In this document: in pieces, positions 57,598 through 64,000 of the stretch
How the letters are laid out: each line of letters starts with the position of its first letter
Numbering within the stretch: the stretch's first letter is position 1
Assembly (NCBI GenBank): GCA_003833135.1
Contig: QZLH01000212.1
Location: forward strand, 53,064-117,063
Direction: 5' to 3'
DNA: 64,000 nt
Source: Oehlia diaphana
Taxonomy: Eukaryota > Glomeromycota > Glomeromycetes > Glomerales > Glomeraceae
Notes under the pieces: model-generated
Told to the model about the DNA's origin: nothing
The model's input: only the letters and a program-made list of their open reading frames with translations
Database searches by the model: none
Position numbers and translations under genes: made by a program

Positions 57598-58934
57598 TTA
57601 AGGGAGTGCAAATCTTTGAGCTGCTCTATCGAATAAACTTGATTTAAGATCAAGATCTTGTAAAAATGCATGATTTGGTGATGCTTCCTTTAATTGACTT
57701 GAAAAAAAAATATTTTTTATGTAAGTTTGATGGATTATAAAAAAGAATAAAAGAAGGAAAGTTTAAACCCACTTACTTGATATAACGATTAACTACTTCT
57801 GCAGGTTTATTTAATAAATTAGAAACTACAATAAGGTTTACAAGAGTATCCGGGTCATCATTACTCTATTGGAAAAAAATTTTTTTTTTTTTTTGTTAAC
57901 TTTTAGCTTCTAAACAAGAAAAAAAAAAATAATCTTTCAATAACCTACTTTATTTAAAGCTTCAAGTAATAAAGTTTCAGCTTCCGCATGTTTACCAAGA
58001 TGAATATTACAAACAGCTTGACCATTTAATATTTTCACGGTATTAGAAGAAGGTGATTGAGCAATTTCTTCACAAATATAATAAGCTTCTTGGTATTTAT
58101 CTCCTCCCTGAAAAAAAAAAAACAAATTTTATATATATGATTAAAGAATACGCGTTTCGAATAATAAATATATACCGTTCTTAAACCAACCCAACCCTCA
58201 ATTAGTTGAGCCAACATTGCATCTTCAGACCAAGTTTTTGTGGATGCCAATTCTCTTTTTGCAAGATCTAATCTATCCAATTTTAAATAAATTTGGATGA
58301 TTAAAGCAACACTATTTTTTATCATAAAAAAATAAAAAAAAATTAATGTATAATTAAAACCTAAAAATTTCTTAAATAATCATAAATAATAAAATTTTTT
58401 AAGTTTTAATAATTACCATTCTAGATTCTTATTATGCTTAACAAGAATTTTTAATGCTTCTTCATATAATCCTTCATGATAAAAAATGGTTCCAGTAATA
58501 ATTTGTACAGTAGAATTAATTACATTAGAAGGATCACTTAATATTACTTCACGAAGTTCTTTTAATGCTTCTTCCTTTTTTTTATCTTCACCAACACTAC
58601 CACTACCACCACTAGTAGTTTTTGCTTGTAAATAAATAGCTAAAATTTTAATTACTTGTAAATCTATCTCATCAGAACTTTTAATTTCAGATATAACCAA
58701 ATTATATTTTCCTTGTGCTATATACGCTCTATATAAGTATACTTTACGTTCTAACTTTGCCGTTTCTGATAATTGAGACCGTGAATTCGCTTCATTTATT
58801 ACTTGTTGAAATGAACCTATAACAATATAAAGTTATGAAAGTTACGATCGTTAAAAAATTAAATACAATAAATAAAAGTAATAAATTATTTTACCAGTAT
58901 AAAAAAGGTTCTTTAATGCAAATAACTCATCCAT
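57598..58934 (-). CDS. Coatomer subunit epsilon (COPE/Sec28)
   Basis: Epsilon-COP stabilises alpha-COP in the COPI coat that returns cargo from Golgi to ER. Six or so exons on the minus strand start at an ATG at 58934 (MDELFALKNLFYTGSFQQVI). The protein is built of TPR-like helical pairs: SETAKLERKVYLYRAYIAQG, VKHNKNLEWVALIIQIYLKL, DRLDLAKRELASTKTWSEDA, MLAQLIEGWVGLRTGGDKYQ, EAYYICEEIAQSPSSNTVKI, LNGQAVCNIHLGKHAEAETL and NDDPDTLVNLIVVSNLLNKP. It ends RAAQRFALP. The segment with LAQLIEGWVGL and NGQAVCNIHLGKHAEAE is diagnostic of COPE. Length is about 300 residues, typical. A short Gly/Ser insert (TTSGGSGSVGEDKKK) is low complexity. It is divergent with the Rtt109 gene, with only 188 bp between start codons. 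Confidence 0.94.
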
Positions 58935-59122
58935 GATTTAAAAATATACTTTTATATATGAATTGACAAAAAAAATGTTTGCTAGTAAAAAAAAAAAAAA
59001 TTATTTTTGCGCGTGGATGTTACACAACATACGGACCACGTTCCACAACTCGCGACTTTTTTAACCGTTTTTCAAAATTATTTGTAATAATTTCATTTGG
59101 TCTTTTTTTTTTTAAAAAAAAA
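58935..59122. promoter_or_regulatory. Compact divergent promoter of epsilon-COP and Rtt109 genes
   Basis: Only 188 bp separate the two start codons, so regulatory sites must be shared or interleaved. A T-run/A-run junction (about 59104-59122) ends exactly at the Rtt109 ATG, and an A run lies at 58987-58999. Nothing else is recognisable. Confidence 0.5.
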
Positions 59123-60556
59123 ATGGATATAGATACTATAAATGAAGTTGGTAATAATTCAACTCAACTTTTCGAAAATACACAAGGTATTTATTTATAA
59201 ACTAGTACTATTTAATTTTACTTTTTAAACATCAATATCCAGTAGTTTAAGTTTCGTATTTATATACTGTTTTTAGGTAATTTGGTAGATTATCTTATTT
59301 GTTCATTAAAAAAAACGGTTCCAGGAAATCATATTTATAAAATATACGCGTTATCAACTTTACCTAAACCAAAAACACTTTTTAAAACACAAGAAAAAAA
59401 GAGTTATGAACGTAAAATATTACTACTTTTATCAGAAAAGAAAAGTTCAACAAAAGAGGAAGCACTTATGACAAGTATAGAAGCACATGAATATTATATG
59501 ATAGAAGAAGAAACATTAAATATATATATTTCAAAGGTTGACACTACAGGATGTATTATATCTACTACTGTAAAAGATAAAAAAATTAGTGCTACTAAAC
59601 AATTAATTTCTTCATACATTAATTATCATTTAGAAGAAAAAACACAACCAAGGAACAAATATATTAATGTACACATATTTGCTAGATCTCAACCACAATA
59701 CTTATTTACTAAATCATCAAATAATCTAAAAAAACATATATTGGATGATACGGGTTTATTAAAATGGTGGAAAAAAGTTTTAGGACAAGCATTTACCACT
59801 TCAACTAGTAATAATTTACAGAATGTAAGAAAATGGTATTATATTCCAGGATATGCATCTGAATCAAAAGCAAGATCACTTATTAAAAATAATAATGATG
59901 ATGATTGGATTTACGGATACCCATATAATAATGAGAGTAAGGTTGATGATGTTATACCAAAATTTGATGATGATGCCAAAGCTAGATGGTTAGATCACTT
60001 AAATGATAATGATGATAATGATGAAAGTGATAAAATAAATGTTAAAGAATTTTGGGAGATTATTAGTATTGGTGGAGAATTTTCCGGTGAAAAAATTGCA
60101 GGATTTTTTTGGGTTAATGTTGAACGTTCAAAAAGCGAAGATCTATATGAGGCCGTTGTATTGGAGAATTTGAAGAAAAATGTTGGAGGTATTATGGTTG
60201 AGGAAGAAGAATTTATAAGAACTTTACAAAAATTCTTTGAATTAGAATTTTGTAATGAAGAAATTACTCTTAAATCTAGTGAAGATTGGAGCAAAATATT
60301 TGAGGATTTATGTGTACAAAAAGGAATCAATGATGGTGTTGTAGAATTCAAAGTAGAACAACCTCAAATTGAAGATAAAGAAACCTCACCAAAATCGATT
60401 GAAATGATTGAAATGGAGATTAAACCAAATGATGATACTGTTCAAGAAGAAACGACTAACAATAAAAGAAAACCGAACCCTGTTGAAAATAATGGGGTTA
60501 ATGTTAATGTATTATCATCATCTCTTATTAAAAGAGTTAAAAGAGATAAAAAATAA
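59123..60556 (+). CDS. Histone acetyltransferase Rtt109 (H3K56)
   Basis: Rtt109 is the fungus-specific, p300-like acetyltransferase that, with Asf1 or Vps75, acetylates newly made histone H3 on Lys56 and Lys9/27 and guards replication. Two exons (59123-59186 and 59277-60556) join in frame to 447 residues. After LVDYLICSLKKTVPGNHIYK the N-terminal HAT fold follows; ISKVDTTGC carries the conserved Asp near the acetyl-CoA site. The block FARSQPQYLFTKSSNN then KKHILDDTGLLKWWKKVL is the family signature. VKEFWEIISIGGEFSGEKIA and GFFWV are the second conserved block. An Asp/Asn-rich insert lies at about 236-250 (HLNDNDDNDESDK), and a Lys/Arg-rich tail (KRVKRDKK) may serve nuclear import. Length matches yeast Rtt109 (436). 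Confident of family; catalysis not testable here. Confidence 0.9.
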
Positions 60557-60654
60557 TAAAAACCAAAGTCATGTGGCACGTTATAATTTTACGTTATTTA
60601 CTTACTAACATAGTAGCTTTGCATATTTGAGTAATTTTACATACTAATGGCATC

Positions 60655-60885
60655 TAACTTATCTAACTTGAGTAGCTTTACATACTTACGGCATCTAACT
60701 TATCAACTTATCTAACTTAAGTAGCTTATCTAACTCATCTAATTTATCTAACTTATCTAACTTAAGTAGCTTATCTAACTCATCTAACTTATTTAACTTA
60801 TCTAACTTATCTAACTTATCTAACTTATCTAACTTATCTAACTTATCTAACTTATCTAACTTATCTAACTTAGTAACTTTTACAT
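60655..60885. repeat. Minisatellite with 9-bp unit TCTAACTTA
   Basis: About ten perfect 9-bp units (TCTAACTTA) sit at roughly 60786-60871. Degenerate and longer units around them (AAGTAGCTTATCTAACTCA) suggest an older higher-order repeat of about 50-60 bp. The array directly follows the Rtt109 gene. Confidence 0.9.
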
Positions 60886-62039
60886 ATTTATATCTAACTT
60901 ATCTTATTTGGTAGCTTTACATCCTAAATTTACACTATTTACATCTATTTACAATCTAATAAAATTAATTTTTTTTAAGAATAAATAATCATTTGAAATT
61001 ACCCCCTCTCGTTGAAATAGCAGATAACTGAGGTATTAATGAAAATTCTAAAATTATTGTACACAAAGAAAACTTTATTAATAAGCAACATTATAATTTA
61101 AAAATATTTAACAATAAATTTTTTCTTAACACAAGGTACCTGTACTCAAACAGGAGATTTGTTCAATGATTCGTTCGATCTTGAAAAATAATGATTCCAT
61201 TATAAAAATTCTTTATCTAAAAATTTTACAGATAAAAAACATGAAACCAAACTGGAAAATATATAACTCTTAAAAGGATAAAATGGATTTAGATCCCGAA
61301 TTCCTTGAATTCTCGATCCAAAAGTTTTTTTTTAGCAAAACTGTTTTGACTGTTGTAAGTTGTACACATGACTTTACTTAATAAAAGAAAGTTATAACCA
61401 ATAAGAATTATCATTATTCGTGTGAAATTATTTAAAGAAAAAGATTTATAATTTTATTATATTAAATTATTAATACGATTACAATCCCGAATCCTTGATT
61501 ATTTATTACCAATAAGAAAGTTGTATTATGAAATTCAATTCGTTTCATTAATGACTTTTTTGCTTATCATTTATTATTTATTCGTGTGAATTTTATTTTA
61601 AAATAAGACTTATTAATATGAATTACGGTAATACGTCAAGTCCGTCGTCTGTCATATTTGATAGATTTAAATATAAAATAGAAATATATATAAATTATAA
61701 AGTTTTAACACAATTAATCTAATAGGTATTACTAATAAAATTTCTTAAAATTTCTTGGAAATCAAGGACGAATAAATAAATAGATACATAATAAAGTTTA
61801 TCACTAAGCAATAATTAGGTACTAGTAATTATGTAAATTGGAGATCAGTTAATCATCAGGAATTTTAATTATTACAATTTCTCTTAAAAATTTGCCTATC
61901 ACGTAAAATTTCATATGATTAACCATTATATCATCTATATAATCTATTATAGTCTTAATATATAATCTAATATATAATAGTATCTATTATAGTCTATATA
62001 GTATCCCCTTTATTTTATTTATTTACCCTTAAATAAAAA

Positions 62040-62070
62040 TTTTTTTTTTTTTTTTTTTTTTTGAAAAAAA
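62040..62070 (+). promoter_or_regulatory. Poly-T/A-run tract before the F-box gene
   Basis: A run of 23 T, then G and about 8 A, ends about 17-20 bp before the ATG. The same T(23)-G-A(8+) arrangement occurs at 23869-23901 before the importin gene. Poly(dA:dT) tracts exclude nucleosomes in fungi, so a promoter role is plausible but inferred. Confidence 0.4.
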
Positions 62071-62086
62071 ATAATTTCAATTCATT

Positions 62087-63658
62087 ATGGCGATGACATT
62101 ACCTACAGAATGTTGGCAAGAAATATTAAAAAATGTACCAATTGAAGATAAGAAAACATTAAAGTCGTGTTTAATGGTGAATAGATCAATGTGTAAGATA
62201 ATTATTCCAATATTATGGAGTAATCCTTTTCGTTACTTACAAAGTTCACCACATGACCAACCAATGCCAAGTAGAATTAACGAACAAGATGAAATAATTA
62301 AAATGAAAATCAACCAAAAGAAATTAATTAATGTATACATTTCTTGCATGGATTATAAATCTATTGATATTCTTAATAATAATAAAATTGAGATCATTAA
62401 CAGGGACAAGTCAATAATGTTCGATTATCCAAGCATGCTACGTGAGTTACAATATGATATTATTTGTGAATCAAGTTCATCTTGGCTTTATCAAGAATTA
62501 CAATTAATTAAAGAATTTAAAGTTACGACAGAAGATCTTGAACATAATAGTAAGACAAGAGAATTTAAAAAATTATTACTTACAAGAGAATTATGCAAGA
62601 TGTTTATGAAATCAAGTACTTTAATAATGAATCTTACATTATCATATTACGTACCATTTGTTGATATGTCATTTACCCCAAAGGATTTTTTTTTAATTAA
62701 TAAACTTCCTGGAGCGGAAAAATCCTTAAAAAATTTAAAAAAATTCAAATGTAGTTTATTAATAGATCAATGGAAAGAAATTACAAAAGATTTAACAAAA
62801 ATTTGTGGAATTAATGGTAGTTTAGAAACTTTAGAATTAAAATGTATAGGAGAACCAAGTGTAGAATGGATTGATGATAAAAGTTTTATTAATATATGTG
62901 AATTAATAAAACGACAAAGATCTCTTAAACATATTAAATTAAATTGTTGTGGAAAATATTGTAATATTGCTAAAGCAATATCATCATTATCATCACAAAT
63001 TGATAATATAAAATCATTAGAATTTGTTCATTTGAAATTTAATTCAAATAATTCAAATAATTCATATTTATATAATGATAAAGATAATAATTTTCCACTT
63101 AATTTTATATCAAAATGTAAAAAATTGAATACTTTAATATTTAAAGATTGTGATGAATTATTAGATTATAATATATTCACAACAAATGATACACCATGGT
63201 TTAATCATTTAACAAAATTAGTATTTGAAGATACAAGTATTTCACCATTTAATATAACAAAAATAATTTCTTTTTGTAATAAATTAAAAGAATTATCTTG
63301 TGATTTAGGGGAAGAAATTGATTTTTTACCAGAATTTGCTTTATCATTACCTATAACATTAAAACATCTAACTATTGATGCAGTAGAGATTAATATAAAT
63401 ATTTTACAACAATTTTTAGAAAATATTAAAGCGACTTTAGAAACTTTAAATTTTCCTGCTTGGATATGTAGAAGTTTTACTGACCAACATTTATATATTA
63501 TATGTGATAAATTAAAAAATTCACTTAAAAGATTAGATTTAGATTTAATGTCACCTGAGAATCAACAACATAATGTTTCTTTTGAATCTATTGAATATGC
63601 AAGAAAAGAAATTGAAGTAGTTAATATTGAAAGTTATTTTAGATATGATTCATGGTGA
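62087..63658 (+). CDS. F-box protein with leucine-rich repeats
   Basis: An intronless frame of 523 residues. The N-terminus is an F-box: LPTECWQEILKNVPIEDKKT then CLMVNRSMCKIIIPILWSNP, with the conserved LP, W at the end of the box (ILWSNPF) and the hydrophobic pattern for Skp1 binding. The rest has irregular leucine-rich repeats, e.g. LETLELKCIGEPSVEWID, SLKHIKLNCCGKYCNIAKAI, KLNTLIFKDCDELLDYNI and TLKHLTIDAVEININILQQF. It would act as a substrate receptor of an SCF ubiquitin ligase. Codon use is extremely A/T-skewed and the protein is rich in Asn, Lys, Ile. Intronless F-box/LRR genes of this form are strongly amplified in arbuscular mycorrhizal fungi (established from published genomes in general terms), so paralogues are expected. 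The target is unknown. Confidence 0.85.
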   Translation: MAMTLPTECWQEILKNVPIEDKKTLKSCLMVNRSMCKIIIPILWSNPFRYLQSSPHDQPMPSRINEQDEIIKMKINQKKLINVYISCMDYKSIDILNNNKIEIINRDKSIMFDYPSMLRELQYDIICESSSSWLYQELQLIKEFKVTTEDLEHNSKTREFKKLLLTRELCKMFMKSSTLIMNLTLSYYVPFVDMSFTPKDFFLINKLPGAEKSLKNLKKFKCSLLIDQWKEITKDLTKICGINGSLETLELKCIGEPSVEWIDDKSFINICELIKRQRSLKHIKLNCCGKYCNIAKAISSLSSQIDNIKSLEFVHLKFNSNNSNNSYLYNDKDNNFPLNFISKCKKLNTLIFKDCDELLDYNIFTTNDTPWFNHLTKLVFEDTSISPFNITKIISFCNKLKELSCDLGEEIDFLPEFALSLPITLKHLTIDAVEININILQQFLENIKATLETLNFPAWICRSFTDQHLYIICDKLKNSLKRLDLDLMSPENQQHNVSFESIEYARKEIEVVNIESYFRYDSW

Positions 63659-63713
63659 ATATAGTGATTTCGTTTGAAGAGGGAGAAATATTGAGTAACG
63701 TTTATTTTTAGAT

Positions 63714-63770
63714 TATAGTTTATTATAGTTTATTATAGTTTATTATAGTTTATTATTAGTTTATTATAGT
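63714..63770. repeat. Tandem 10-bp repeat TTTATTATAG
   Basis: Five to six units in the 3' flank of the F-box gene; one unit has a one-base change. No coding role. Confidence 0.85.
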
Positions 63771-64000
63771 TTACGTCAGATTATTACAGTTTATGCTTAT
63801 GTGAGATTACTATAAAGTTTACTTTAGATAATTATAGTCTTTCATTTAAAGTTTGACTTCTTTCCATTTTTTTCCAGTAAAATAGGGATAAAATCGCGTA
63901 GTGTACAAATTATGATTGGTGTAAAAATCAAATAAAGTAATCAAGAAAAATTGGGATCCGTAAACATTATTAAGTAGTGATTTACAAGGGTAATGGTTAT

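Larger units (their letters stand above)
60557..62086. other. Intergenic region with minisatellite
   Basis: Starts with the Rtt109 3' flank and the TCTAACTTA minisatellite (annotated), then AT-rich unique DNA without open frames of note. It ends with a 23-T tract followed by GA-run just before the F-box gene. Confidence 0.6.

Noticed and set aside
60655..60885. CRISPR-like array
   Set aside because: Units are 9 bp head-to-tail without spacers, in a eukaryotic intergenic region; this is a minisatellite.

Overview
The window is nuclear DNA of a filamentous fungus, very AT-rich, with long A/T homopolymers. It carries short spliced genes with GT-AG introns, typically 50-100 bp. Fungus-restricted families (GT15 mannosyltransferase, Rtt109 acetyltransferase), the extreme AT content, the dispersed inverted repeats and a long intronless F-box/leucine-rich gene fit a Glomeromycotina genome such as Rhizophagus. 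That assignment is inference, not proof. There is no bacterial, plasmid or viral gene cluster, no CRISPR array, and I found no tRNA or rRNA gene.

Layout. 1-9169 is gene-poor AT-rich DNA with homopolymers, hairpins and a 180-bp offset duplication. 9170-10049 (-) is prefoldin subunit 4. 10050-12879 holds an interstitial telomere-like tract and a decayed reading frame. 12880-14073 (+) is a Derlin; 14205-15713 (-) a secreted GDSL/phospholipase-B-like esterase; 17312-18011 (+) cytochrome b5; 18624-20096 (-) a GT15 mannosyltransferase; 20571-21015 (+) a small coiled-coil protein; 21411-22957 (+) a TrhO/TSTD2-like rhodanese; 23958-29055 (+) an importin-beta of the Kap123/IPO4 type; 29891-30469 (-) a small membrane protein. 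30703-32995 (-) is a visibly broken copy of the RNA polymerase III subunit RPC82/RPC3, followed by more decayed coding DNA up to about 36.2 kb. 36463-39453 (+) is a TCERG1/CA150-like WW-FF protein; 39612-41075 (-) TRAPPC13; 41556-42895 (+) coproporphyrinogen III oxidase. 43.5-46.2 kb is a nest of inverted-repeat (MITE-like) elements plus gene fragments. 46220-48478 (-) is a TMCO3-like cation/proton antiporter; 49173-49994 (+) a Pro/Lys/Ala-rich surface protein; 50561-52779 (+) tRNA isopentenyltransferase; 53415-54337 (+) the Mms2/Uev ubiquitin-conjugating variant; 54559-57045 (-) cytosolic aspartyl-tRNA synthetase; 57598-58934 (-) epsilon-COP; 59123-60556 (+) Rtt109; 62087-63658 (+) the F-box protein.

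The genes are unrelated housekeeping functions, as expected of a eukaryotic chromosome; there is no operon-like system. Secretory-pathway genes are common here (Derlin, GT15, TRAPPC13, epsilon-COP, secreted esterase, surface protein), but I read no regulatory linkage into that. The most interesting items are the multiply disrupted RPC82 copy that keeps its introns (with a 4-bp duplication that explains one frameshift), the nested MITE island at 43.5-44.5 kb, a 41-bp repeat shared between the RPC82 pseudogene flank and that island, in-frame alternative starts in the MOD5 homologue, a GC-AG intron in the rhodanese gene, and recurrent T-run/A-run tracts just upstream of start codons.
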